From NCBI RefSeq assembly GCF_018403225.1, contig NZ_BOSG01000001.1, forward strand, positions 2,418,001 through 2,482,000: 64,000 nucleotides of DNA, written 5' to 3'. The notes below the pieces were generated by a model that searched no databases, had not been told where the DNA came from, and saw only the letters and a list, made by a program, of their open reading frames with translations. Both the position numbers and the translations under genes were made by a program. This document shows positions 34,686 to 42,452 of this stretch, one piece after another; position 1 is the stretch's first letter; each line of letters opens with the position of its first letter. The stretch comes from Paenibacillus sp. J23TS9 (GTDB lineage: Bacteria; Bacillota; Bacilli; Paenibacillales; Paenibacillaceae).

Positions 34686-35846
34686 TTATTTATGTCTTCC
34701 CTTTTCATTTAAATAATCCTTATAGACCAACACAGCAACAACAATAAAACTTAGACTGACCATGCGAAAGATCATCTCTAAACTAACCCACTCAGCTAAA
34801 ATACCTAATATAAATGCGCTAATTCCAATACCAACATCAAAACTGGAATAAAACGTCGCATTCGCTGCACCGCTTTTTTCTTCACTTACCTTTTGAACTG
34901 CCCATGTTTGCAAGCATGGAGAGACAGTTCCATAGCCTGCACCGAACAGAATCGCACCAACAATAAGATGAAAATCATTTGTTGCATAAGACAGGATAAC
35001 GAGTGACAAGAACCCTGACATAGCCGCCACAATGATGATAATCCAAGGTCCCTTTTTGTCATACCATCTTCCGGTAAACGGACGTAATACAGTTGAAACC
35101 ACGGCATTAATAAGGAAGAACAGAAAAATATGCTCTAACCCCTTTTGTTTTCCGAAAAGAACTAAGAATGTAACAATCGCCCCATAAGCAAATGTGGTAA
35201 TGACCGACAGTAATGCAGGAAACCACGCATCTTTTTCAAAAATCATTTTTAAAAATTGAAATGGCGGTTTCTCCCTCTTTACTGGAGCAGGCGAATGCAA
35301 AAATTGAAGCGCAATGACTGCCGTTAGACTAAGAATTACGGATGACCAAATTAAGATGTCAAAGGAAAATGAGTCATATATAAATATACCTAAACTCGGT
35401 GCGATGATAGCCCCCACAGTCGTTGAAATAGAGAAATACCCCATTCCTTCTCCTAACCGAGTTTTAGGAATCAGATCGACTGCAATTGTACCATTAGCTG
35501 TTGTTGATACGCCCCATGCAATGCCATGAAAAAATCGTAACAATAAATAAAGCCATAATATATTCAGGAAAGGATACACGAATGTAATACTCATTAAAAC
35601 CACAGTAGCGCCAATGGCTAGAGCTTTACGCTGGTTATCAATGAAATAGAATCCTACCAAAGGCCTGATGAGTACAGCGCCTACAGTAAATAACGTTGTC
35701 ACCAAACCCACTTGAATGGTAGTCGCATGAAGACTTATCAAATAAGCCGGCAAAATAGGAAGCAGCATTTCAAACCCAATAAAAACGGCAAGGTTACTGA
35801 TCAACAAAAAAAGAAATGATTTATTAAATATTTTTTGATTTTCCAT
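34686..35846 (-). CDS. MFS transporter, DHA1-type drug efflux candidate
   Basis: 386 residues and twelve predicted helices. The motif RPLVGFYFIDNQRKALAIGA is the motif A-like loop 2-3 and ILPAYLISL is in helix one, as in DHA1 efflux pumps (YttB/MdtG class). Drug specificity cannot be read. ATG 35846 follows GCGAGGAA by eight bases. The ribosome site is next to a hairpin whose 5' arm is the end of a 19-codon leader ORF (35873-35932), so translational attenuation is likely; see the findings. A terminator-like hairpin lies at about 36018-36045. Confidence 0.88.
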   Translation of the reverse strand: MENQKIFNKSFLFLLISNLAVFIGFEMLLPILPAYLISLHATTIQVGLVTTLFTVGAVLIRPLVGFYFIDNQRKALAIGATVVLMSITFVYPFLNILWLYLLLRFFHGIAWGVSTTANGTIAVDLIPKTRLGEGMGYFSISTTVGAIIAPSLGIFIYDSFSFDILIWSSVILSLTAVIALQFLHSPAPVKREKPPFQFLKMIFEKDAWFPALLSVITTFAYGAIVTFLVLFGKQKGLEHIFLFFLINAVVSTVLRPFTGRWYDKKGPWIIIIVAAMSGFLSLVILSYATNDFHLIVGAILFGAGYGTVSPCLQTWAVQKVSEEKSGAANATFYSSFDVGIGISAFILGILAEWVSLEMIFRMVSLSFIVVAVLVYKDYLNEKGRHK

Positions 35847-35857
35847 ATCATATTCCT

Positions 35858-35886
35858 CGCTTCTAAATTTTTTTAACTTAGAAGCG
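35858..35886 (-). promoter_or_regulatory. SD-adjacent hairpin of the MFS leader
   Basis: CGCTTCTAA (minus strand, 35886 down to 35878) pairs perfectly with TTAGAAGCG (35866 down to 35858). The 3' arm touches the GCGAGGA ribosome site of the MFS gene. Its 5' arm is codons Ala-Leu-Leu-Ser of the leader ORF, whose stop lies in the loop, as in drug-inducible translational attenuators. Confidence 0.6.
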
Positions 35887-35932
35887 CTTGAAACACTGAA
35901 ACGTTCCTATATTGCCTAAGATTCTTAAGCAA
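35873..35932 (-). CDS. Candidate 19-residue leader peptide of the MFS gene
   Basis: TTG at 35932 through TAA 35873 encodes MLKNLRQYRNVSVFQALLS. AAAGGG lies eight bases before the TTG. GTG 35941 would add three residues but overlaps the ribosome site. The first codons form a 10-bp hairpin (35911-35920 with 35924-35933) and the last codons form the 5' arm of the SD hairpin. No homologue is known to me; the call rests on architecture. Confidence 0.5.
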   Translation of the reverse strand: MLKNLRQYRNVSVFQALLS

Positions 35933-36017
35933 TTGTCTCACCCTTTCTACAATTAGACATCATCCAATAAGATTCCATTTATACATATTCATCTCAATTT
36001 TTCTTCTTTTAGAACAC

Positions 36018-36045
36018 AAAAAAACGCCTTATAAAACCGGCGCCC
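36018..36045 (-). terminator. Weak attenuator-like terminator in the MFS leader
   Basis: On the minus strand GCGCC and GGCGT form a 5-bp stem around ten bases, followed by TTTTTTT. It lies between the 46-codon ORF and the leader ORF, 170 bases before the MFS start, so it could be a conditional terminator, but the stem is short. Confidence 0.35.
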
Positions 36046-36094
36046 TAGTAATTGCTTCGTATTTAATCAAAATCCACAAACAAATGAAGGATCT

Positions 36095-36235
36095 TCAAAA
36101 GACAAAAAGCTTCCGGTTGCTGTTCTCAATATGAAATTGGCTTAAAAATGGGCAGACTAATCCCGTTGTAAGCAAATCTCCTAGATGTAAATATGACTTC
36201 ACTTCTAATTCTATACTTCTGAAAACAGCTTCCAT
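36095..36235 (-). CDS. Small ORF of 46 codons upstream of the MFS gene
   Basis: ATG 36235 follows AAAGGAGG by eight bases, a nearly ideal ribosome site, and a plausible sigma-A promoter lies 40 bases further upstream. The product starts MEAVFRSIELEVKSY and ends SNRKLFVF; I recognise no family. It may be a small regulatory protein, a remnant or a leader ORF. Confidence 0.45.
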   Translation of the reverse strand: MEAVFRSIELEVKSYLHLGDLLTTGLVCPFLSQFHIENSNRKLFVF

Positions 36236-36262
36236 GACTTTTTGCCTCCTTTCTTAACTAAA

Positions 36263-36302
36263 TGGTCTGGTCTATTTTAATAGATGTTGATAAAAAAGGC
36301 AA
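36263..36302 (-). promoter_or_regulatory. Sigma-A promoter and operator-like repeat of the MFS leader transcript
   Basis: Minus strand: TTGCCT (36297-36302), 17-base spacer, TAAAAT (36274-36279). Immediately downstream, AGACCAGACC (36263-36274 on the plus strand reads TGGTCTGGTCTA) repeats a half-site like those in TetR-family operators of drug-efflux genes. Direct evidence only for the promoter boxes. Confidence 0.45.
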
Positions 36303-36328
36303 CGTATGAGGGATCTATTCAGCGGATG

Positions 36329-36616
36329 CTATATCCCGTAAAACCCCAATATGAACTTGATACATTTTTTCGGCTTTGTACTGATTTTTATGCCTTCCTT
36401 CAAATCAATAACTAATACTTTATAGCCAATCCATATCCGTAGATAAATGGACAGTAATTTAAATGGCGTTATCATCCCTCTGATTTCCGTTTCGGTTCCG
36501 TCCTTGTTTTCAATCTCGGTTCTAACAAACCATCTGTTTCCATACCCGATTTCTATGTATTTCTTCAAACCCGGTTTTGAATCCACCCTCATCTCAACAC
36601 GTTGTTTCGAGTTCAT
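36329..36616 (-). CDS. DUF3977 family protein
   Basis: 95 residues. YIEIGYGNRWFVRTEIE and the following DGTETEIRGMI are the conserved beginning of DUF3977, a small cytoplasmic family in Bacillus and relatives; function unknown. SD AGGAGAG before ATG 36616. Stands 40 bases from the next small gene. Confidence 0.85.
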   Translation of the reverse strand: MNSKQRVEMRVDSKPGLKKYIEIGYGNRWFVRTEIENKDGTETEIRGMITPFKLLSIYLRIWIGYKVLVIDLKEGIKISTKPKKCIKFILGFYGI

Positions 36617-36658
36617 TGGAGCCTCTCCTAAATTGGTACATTCTTTATTCCCCTGTGT

Positions 36659-36904
36659 TCATTTTGGAGGTCTATTCTTATTGCTTTGCTCCTTTATTTT
36701 CATTTTCTCGACTATGATATGAATTATTCCAAGTATTAAACAACAAATCCCTAAAATTATCCCTATATACATTGAGGTATAAGCATAATCAGGATAACCA
36801 TCACCCACCGGACCCACTCTCGGTTGATATAATGACCATAATTTATATGATGATATTCCAATGATAAAGAATGATAAAATAACGGATAGGACTCCCCTTT
36901 TCAC
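36659..36904 (-). CDS. Small membrane protein, unknown
   Basis: 81 residues with two membrane helices, around VLSVILSFFIIGISSYKLW and MYIGIILGICCLILGIIHI, and a basic C-terminal tail KEQSNKNRPPK. No family recognised. GTG 36904 follows AAGGAGAA. It lies among small genes of unknown function. Confidence 0.6.
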   Translation of the reverse strand: MKRGVLSVILSFFIIGISSYKLWSLYQPRVGPVGDGYPDYAYTSMYIGIILGICCLILGIIHIIVEKMKIKEQSNKNRPPK

Positions 36905-36998
36905 TGTATTCTCCTTCCAATTTTTATGCTTTGATTGATCTCGGAATGATTAGACATAAGTTCCTCCAGGCAATAACGAAATTATTATTCTCTCCTAT

Positions 36999-37406
36999 TT
37001 ACAATTGTGAGCTGCCTTGTTCATTTATTCTGCTAAATTCTTTGAATCTACTTCCTTGAAAGGTTAATTCTCCGATGTCTCCAACAACAATCATCCCAAA
37101 TTGATTATCTTTTACATACAATTCTTTTCGGCTGTTGTCCTCAAATTCAAAAGTAATATAGTAATTCGTACTGGCACTCGATTCGCCCGATCCACCCCAT
37201 ACTTCCGTTCTCTTATCAACGACCTTACATCTTCTTCTTAGAACTTCAGAGTTATTGTTTGAAGTCCAAGTTTTTAGTCCTTTAATGATAACAACCAAAA
37301 AGATTACTACCACAAACGTTACTAATACCCCTCCGAATAACTTGAAAAACAAGGGTAATTCACTTATGAAGCCCATAAAACCATTCGGTTCACCATAATT
37401 ATGCAT
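36999..37406 (-). CDS. DUF2500 family protein
   Basis: 135 residues. One membrane helix (about 20-45) and then a soluble domain with VVDKRTEVWGG and STNYYITFEF, the core of DUF2500. Homologues in Bacillus are single-pass proteins of unknown role. GAAGGAGA before ATG 37406. Confidence 0.8.
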   Translation of the reverse strand: MHNYGEPNGFMGFISELPLFFKLFGGVLVTFVVVIFLVVIIKGLKTWTSNNNSEVLRRRCKVVDKRTEVWGGSGESSASTNYYITFEFEDNSRKELYVKDNQFGMIVVGDIGELTFQGSRFKEFSRINEQGSSQL

Positions 37407-37455
37407 AAGTTATCTCCTTCATTTGATACTTACTGTTCTTCTCACAAAAAACTCT

Positions 37456-37788
37456 CTATCTGACTTTCTCACCACTTACCACATGCCAGTGAAAATGTTT
37501 TGAGTCTTGGTACGTTCCTAAGTTGGTAATAATCTTTGAGGATCCGGTTTTCATTGTCATTTCTGATGCAACTCTTTTAACAACCTTCATTAATTCTAAT
37601 AAGAGGCTATCATTATTTTCTTCTTCTTCAGATATCAAAGATTGCACATGAATCTTGGGGATAACTACAATATGATGTTCATAGAACGGTCTAGTGTGAT
37701 GATAAGCCAGAACATTGTCCGTCTCCATTACTTTGTTAACTTGTGTTTTTCCGTTTAAAACTTCATCACAATAAAAATCATGCGTCAT
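37456..37788 (-). CDS. HIT family protein
   Basis: 110 residues. The histidine triad is HFHWHVV near the C-terminus, and VVIPKIHVQSLI plus LLELMKVVKRVA fit the fold. HIT proteins hydrolyse or transfer nucleoside monophosphates. ATG 37788 follows CGGGAGG; the longer frame to 37809 overlaps the GrpB stop. Downstream partner of a GrpB gene. Confidence 0.88.
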   Translation of the reverse strand: MTHDFYCDEVLNGKTQVNKVMETDNVLAYHHTRPFYEHHIVVIPKIHVQSLISEEEENNDSLLLELMKVVKRVASEMTMKTGSSKIITNLGTYQDSKHFHWHVVSGEKVR

Positions 37789-37805
37789 AATTACCTCCCG
37801 GGTTT

Positions 37806-38321
37806 TCACTTATTCTCCATTATTGCTTGTTCAATAATCTTACGAATGAATGGCCCTTTAGCTTCCGTATACTTAACCCGATCGTTCTTGTATCGTTTCT
37901 CTAAGTCCTTCTTCAGTTTGATATATTCAGTCAAAGCTTCAGGATGATTGATGAGATAATTCCGGAATAATAAATTCTCGTTCCAGTTGTCACCCTTGTA
38001 TTGATAAATGTGTAAATGATGTGTACCTGCTCGCCATTCCCCTCTGCGAAAAAATCTTCTCTCCGGAAAGTTCGCATGGTTGATAAATTGATATCCTATT
38101 CGAGCTAAATCAGTCATATGTGGTTGATTCAATTCATCCAATTCGTTTATACCCACCATGATATCTATGATCGGTTTTGCTCCTAATCCAGGAACGGAGG
38201 TACTTCCAATATGCTCTATGCCCAATAAAAGTTCACCTAATGCATTCATGATTTTAGCTTTTTCTAGTACAAATTCATTAGCCCATTGCGGGTCATATTC
38301 AGAGACTATGACTTGTTCCAT
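37806..38321 (-). CDS. GrpB family protein
   Basis: 171 residues with VSEYDPQWANEF, IEHIGSTSVPGLGAKPIIDI and RNYLINHPEALTEYIKLK. Closest of the three GrpB paralogues to the canonical family sequence. It overlaps the Nudix stop (38306) by 16 bases, so translation is coupled. SD GGAG precedes ATG. Confidence 0.88.
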   Translation of the reverse strand: MEQVIVSEYDPQWANEFVLEKAKIMNALGELLLGIEHIGSTSVPGLGAKPIIDIMVGINELDELNQPHMTDLARIGYQFINHANFPERRFFRRGEWRAGTHHLHIYQYKGDNWNENLLFRNYLINHPEALTEYIKLKKDLEKRYKNDRVKYTEAKGPFIRKIIEQAIMENK

Positions 38322-38851
38322 TTCTTTTCTCCATTCGCATTCATGATTAGCTCCTTTGCTTTTGTCAAAAATATATAATCTCTCTTTCGAATGAGCTTAC
38401 CTACATAATCCTTCGGTCTATCATCATTAAGAAGAGCTAGGGCCTCCTCCATATCAACCCATTTCAAGGCAAAGCCATTAGACTTTTCTTCTTCTGTATA
38501 TGATGGAACCTCTTTGATCTTCTCAAGACTAGCTAGAAAACAGTAAGATAATTGCATCATTTCATGTTTATCTCTATATTCAATAATGACCCCGACCTCG
38601 GAGTGAACGCTAATCTCAGCTCCAACTTCTTCAAGTGCTTCCCGTATCAACGCCTCTGTTACATTCTCTCCTTGCTCAATTCCTCCACCAGGTAATTTAT
38701 GATAATTATGCTTTGATACAAACAGAAGAGCAATTTGATTGAATTCATTGAAGATTACTGCTCTTGATGCCCTCCTAAGCTGATACTTATTATTTAATGT
38801 CACGCGGCCGACTCCTGCGTCGAAGTCAGACAGCTCAGCTAATAGCTCCAT
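38306..38851 (-). CDS. NUDIX hydrolase
   Basis: 181 residues. The complete Nudix box GGGIEQGENVTEALIREALE then EVGA begins near residue 60; the N-terminal 30 residues are ahead of the fold. The start at 38851 is set by TGGGAG upstream. It is followed directly by GrpB and HIT genes, forming a compact operon of small-molecule enzymes. Confidence 0.85.
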   Translation of the reverse strand: MELLAELSDFDAGVGRVTLNNKYQLRRASRAVIFNEFNQIALLFVSKHNYHKLPGGGIEQGENVTEALIREALEEVGAEISVHSEVGVIIEYRDKHEMMQLSYCFLASLEKIKEVPSYTEEEKSNGFALKWVDMEEALALLNDDRPKDYVGKLIRKRDYIFLTKAKELIMNANGEKKWNKS

Positions 38852-38911
38852 GAAGTACAACTCCCATATGAGATCTTTAAACGTTTCATTCAGTTACTGC
38901 GCTTTTATCTT

Positions 38912-39451
38912 CTATAAATGACTGTTATTAAATCGAAAAATCAACTTGTATCCGTCATTCTTTGTTTCGGCGAACTCCTCATGGTATGATCCAGGGATAT
39001 AGTTATGAATTGTCTTTCTCCAGAATGATTGAGCTCTCTTATTGGTATCTGTAGGATTCGTTTGTATTTCCCAAGCACCGATATGGCTATGAAACACTTG
39101 AACCGCTGCAGCTTCAGCCATGCCTTTACCTCGAAACGGCCTTAACATAAAAAACTCATTCAAGTAAAATTCACTCCCATGAGGGGTGTATGGTGGAGTT
39201 GCTACAAACGCGAAACCTGCGGGAATTCCCTCTACTCGAATTAAATAGGGATAAAGCACATCTGGTTTCTCCCACCATATATCGAAAACCTTATTCTGAT
39301 CTTTTAAAGTCAACGTGTCGTCATCTTCATAAACACCATATTTATTGGGTTTCCATCCCCATATCTCGGATAAATCATGCAAATATAACGGGTAAAGATT
39401 GTTTGCAATAAATTTTGTAGAATGGTCAGTCAAACTAATCGAGACTTTCAT
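38912..39451 (-). CDS. GNAT family N-acetyltransferase
   Basis: 179 residues. FFMLRPFRGKGMAEAAAVQ is the acetyl-CoA loop in degenerate form (RGKGMA) and WRKTIHNYIPGSYHEEF the C-terminal strand of the Acetyltransf_1/GNAT fold. ATG 39451 follows GGGAGG. Alone between a HAD gene and a Nudix gene. Confidence 0.8.
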   Translation of the reverse strand: MKVSISLTDHSTKFIANNLYPLYLHDLSEIWGWKPNKYGVYEDDDTLTLKDQNKVFDIWWEKPDVLYPYLIRVEGIPAGFAFVATPPYTPHGSEFYLNEFFMLRPFRGKGMAEAAAVQVFHSHIGAWEIQTNPTDTNKRAQSFWRKTIHNYIPGSYHEEFAETKNDGYKLIFRFNNSHL

Positions 39452-39521
39452 AAAATCTTCTTTCCTCCCGTCCAGTCATAAACCGTTTATGTACTAAAAT
39501 TATGCTGCTCTATTCCATTTC

Positions 39522-40193
39522 TCAGAGCAGCTCCAATAATTCATTTAATTCTTCAATAGAATATAAAGGTCTAGCCATTAGTTCGTCTTTCCATGGCTGA
39601 TTGACTTTAATCCAGATGGTTTCCATGCCTATCTTAGCTGCTCCCTCAATGTCGTTAACCGGATGATCTCCTATGTAGATACATTCCTCAGGTCTTAAAT
39701 GAAGTCCGTCTAGTGCAAGCTCAAATATCCGCGGATCAGGTTTCTTTACTCCTGCCTCTTCCGATACAATAATCAAATCAAAATGATCTCTAATTCCTAA
39801 TGTATCCATCTTTCCATATTGTATGGAGGTCTTTCCGTTGGTTATTAATCCCGTTTTGTATTTTTTTCGCAAATATGTGATAACTTCTCTTGCCTCATTC
39901 ATCAAGACCGCGCTCTTAACATACTCCGTTTTATAGAATTCCAGTAATTCGTGATGCTGAGGCATCGCCTTCCATGGTAACTCTTCAATCAGCTCAGAAA
40001 ATAACTCATTTTTGTCCTTATACCCATCTTGATCAAGAAAAATGATTCGATCAAATACCTCTTGAGTTGATTCCAAGTGATTAAAATAAGTATTTAAAAA
40101 TAAATTCGTGAATTGACTGAACGTACTCGTTCTATCGAGGACTGTGTTATCTAGATCAAAGATGATTGCTTTGATATTATTCATATTTTTCAT
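39522..40193 (-). CDS. HAD family hydrolase (YjjG-like)
   Basis: 223 residues. Motif I IIFDLDNTVLD, motif II TNGKTSIQY, the lysine of VKKPDPRIF and motif IV YIGDHPVNDI give a HAD-IA phosphatase of the YjjG/nucleotidase class. The ATG at 40193 overlaps the upstream phosphotransferase stop by eight bases and has GGGGTAA before it. Kinase-then-phosphatase pairing recalls the pair at 2466-4030. Confidence 0.87.
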   Translation of the reverse strand: MKNMNNIKAIIFDLDNTVLDRTSTFSQFTNLFLNTYFNHLESTQEVFDRIIFLDQDGYKDKNELFSELIEELPWKAMPQHHELLEFYKTEYVKSAVLMNEAREVITYLRKKYKTGLITNGKTSIQYGKMDTLGIRDHFDLIIVSEEAGVKKPDPRIFELALDGLHLRPEECIYIGDHPVNDIEGAAKIGMETIWIKVNQPWKDELMARPLYSIEELNELLELL

Positions 40194-40197
40194 AATG

Positions 40198-41124
40198 TTA
40201 CCCCATAACTGCTTTATTTTCTTGGTACCATTCCGGAGGACCGCCATTACTAAAATCATGCGTTTCAATGATTTGTTCTATCTTATCCAGCGCCTCTTTG
40301 GTCCTATGATTCTGGAATCCGCCAATTAATGTTGCATGTTGATTAAGTGCAACAAATAAATTATATTTCAACCAAAAATCTTCCGGAATAGATCCATTAA
40401 AGTAACCTTGAACTTGCCCATAAGCAAATCGTTTGCTAATGAAACAGGTATACTTCGGCAGCTTGAAAAATTCTTCCCAGGGATCACCCCAGTCAAAGCT
40501 GCTAAAATCTATAACTCCAACGAATTTCTCTCTTTTAAAAATCATGTTTGATGGATGAAAGTCATCGTGTTGGAAACATACGGAGCTATCGCTAAGCAAA
40601 TCAAAATTATTCTCAATATAATGTTCAATGTACGCCTGCTTATGAAATGGAATACCCAGTTCTTTCACTTTCATTTTTTTCTGAATGTATTTATCATATC
40701 TTCGTTCAACCCAGTTTATGGGGATGACAGGAATAATCATATGGATCTTTTTTAACTCTTCCCCTGCGGTTATTCCTTGTTTGAATTGAGATTGGGGTGT
40801 CAAGTACGGCAGAACCTCTTCACCGCTTTCTCCTTCTGTATAGCTAAGCAGTAAACAGCAAAGCTTCAGGTCTTTGATAACTTCAAAAAAAACCGGTTCT
40901 TGACATTTCACCCCATTATCATAGTGTTGTCGCAGGTATTGATACTCCTCAAGGCGGCGAGCATGGGAATCCAATTCATATACACGCAGTAAATATAACG
41001 GTTTTTCGGATTGATACAACATATACTTCCTTACGGTTGAGTAGACTTTATTAAGTAATTCAGCTCGACCGAAGTCGAATCTTTGCCGGATTATGTTTAA
41101 AAGCTCCTGGATCTTTTCGTCCAT
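40198..41124 (-). CDS. APH-family phosphotransferase
   Basis: 308 residues. Catalytic QHDDFHPSNMIF and metal GVIDFSSFDWGDP. Paralogue of the protein at 3086-4030, with matching FAYGQVQGYF and similar spacing. Substrate unknown. ATG 41124 follows GGAGAG. It sits just upstream of and overlaps the HAD hydrolase, and 34 bases downstream of a third phosphotransferase. Confidence 0.87.
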   Translation of the reverse strand: MDEKIQELLNIIRQRFDFGRAELLNKVYSTVRKYMLYQSEKPLYLLRVYELDSHARRLEEYQYLRQHYDNGVKCQEPVFFEVIKDLKLCCLLLSYTEGESGEEVLPYLTPQSQFKQGITAGEELKKIHMIIPVIPINWVERRYDKYIQKKMKVKELGIPFHKQAYIEHYIENNFDLLSDSSVCFQHDDFHPSNMIFKREKFVGVIDFSSFDWGDPWEEFFKLPKYTCFISKRFAYGQVQGYFNGSIPEDFWLKYNLFVALNQHATLIGGFQNHRTKEALDKIEQIIETHDFSNGGPPEWYQENKAVMG

Positions 41125-41158
41125 CGTATCTTCAGCCTCTCTCCATAATCTTAATATT

Positions 41159-42166
41159 TCATTTTGCTTTAAAACTCAACTTTAAGGTTTCCAGCAGTCC
41201 ATGTTCATTCTGCTTTAACCATTCTGTTCTACTAACTAATTGATTCAGTATGAATCGAAAATGATTTCCTACCTCTTGCCCTGAATAATATTGCCCTATA
41301 TAAATACTTATTAGTGTTACATAGTACATCTTCATTAAAAAGGGCATGCATTCAATTTCTTCTTCTGTCAATGTCATATATTGAGCATACTCATCTAAGA
41401 ATAGTTGCAGCAAGGGGAGTGAACTATCGTTAATTTGAAAAAGATGATTAATACAAATGGCTAACTCCAAAGCACGAACATCATGCGAAGCAAAGTCAAA
41501 ATCTAAAACACCATTCATCGTTCTTTTGTTACGATCAATTAGTAAATTAAAAATTAACAGATCATGATGAATGATTTGCTTAGGTAAGGAGTCTATAAGT
41601 AATTCATTCTTTATCACCGTTTGAAATGCATTCGTTAAAATAGACCGTTGGTTTCGATCTATTTCAAAAGGCGGTTGATTCAAAAAATCATATACAGCTC
41701 TTTCATTACTTAATGGATGAAGGTTATATATATCATGAAATTGCAGCTTTTTCACATTCGAATTCGTTTTGAATTCCTTGAATATAACCGAGAGTTCTCC
41801 AACGGCTCTTCCATATTCACGTGCATCTGTTATCTGTGTTAAGTCCGGGACTTCTCCCTCGATAAAATACATCATGGACCCTAATTGCCCATTCGACAGC
41901 TTGACGTATTTTTCCCCGGTACTGGCTGTTAAAAATCCTGGAACCTTAAATGATAAATTACCTTGTTCCAAAAATGTTGTTAATTCGATTTCAAACTTTA
42001 GTTTCTCAAGATTTTTAGAGTGCTTATCATATATTCTTGCAACATATTTCTTATGATTTATCGTAAGTACTTGAGAATAATTAGTGAGTCCAAATGGAAC
42101 CGATTCTATTTTTTCTATTGATTCATGAAAATAATACGTGATCAGCTCTTTAATTAAATACTCCAA
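41159..42166 (-). CDS. APH-family phosphotransferase
   Basis: 335 residues. Catalytic loop IIHHDLLIFNLL (H-D-x-x-x-x-N) and metal motif VLDFDFASHDVRALELA; the N-lobe includes KKYVARIYDKHSKNLEKLKF. Different sub-branch from the 40198 gene, closer to HSK2-like kinases. It starts at TTG 42166 behind AGAGGA. Its start overlaps the tail of a 39-codon ORF (42150-42269). Confidence 0.84.
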   Translation of the reverse strand: MEYLIKELITYYFHESIEKIESVPFGLTNYSQVLTINHKKYVARIYDKHSKNLEKLKFEIELTTFLEQGNLSFKVPGFLTASTGEKYVKLSNGQLGSMMYFIEGEVPDLTQITDAREYGRAVGELSVIFKEFKTNSNVKKLQFHDIYNLHPLSNERAVYDFLNQPPFEIDRNQRSILTNAFQTVIKNELLIDSLPKQIIHHDLLIFNLLIDRNKRTMNGVLDFDFASHDVRALELAICINHLFQINDSSLPLLQLFLDEYAQYMTLTEEEIECMPFLMKMYYVTLISIYIGQYYSGQEVGNHFRFILNQLVSRTEWLKQNEHGLLETLKLSFKAK

Positions 42167-42269
42167 TACAGTGTCCTCTTTCTTTGTTCATTAATGATAT
42201 TCGAACATCAATCAGCAATCCTTGATTCAGCCTTTCGTTAATCTCTTTCAGTTCTTTTTCTAACTCCAC
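42150..42269 (-). CDS. Small ORF of 39 codons overlapping a phosphotransferase start
   Basis: GTG 42269 follows GAAGGGAG. The product, starting MELEKELKEINERLNQ, is charged and helical, with no recognised family. Its stop lies inside the next gene's first codons, so coupling is possible. Could also be incidental. Confidence 0.4.
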   Translation of the reverse strand: MELEKELKEINERLNQGLLIDVRISLMNKERGHCIGVFN

Positions 42270-42452
42270 TAGGATTGCTCCCTTCTAATCATGGCCCCCG
42301 CCTGAGACCATTAGATAGATCATATACCTGACTCTATTTTATACCAATACATCCCTTAGAATGTAATTATAGTATAATAATGAGAAAAAATCGTATCTCT
42401 TGATCATGGAAATTTTCTGTTATATGACTCAAGGGGAAGGAGCGCTTCTACG

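Larger units (their letters stand above)
35847..36328 (-). other. Long leader/regulatory region upstream of the MFS gene
   Basis: 480 bases without a conventional gene. It contains, in transcript order, a promoter (36274-36302), a repeat TGGTCTGGTC at 36263-36274, a 46-codon ORF (36095-36235), a small hairpin with seven T's (about 36018-36045) and the leader ORF/hairpins listed separately. Confidence 0.6.
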
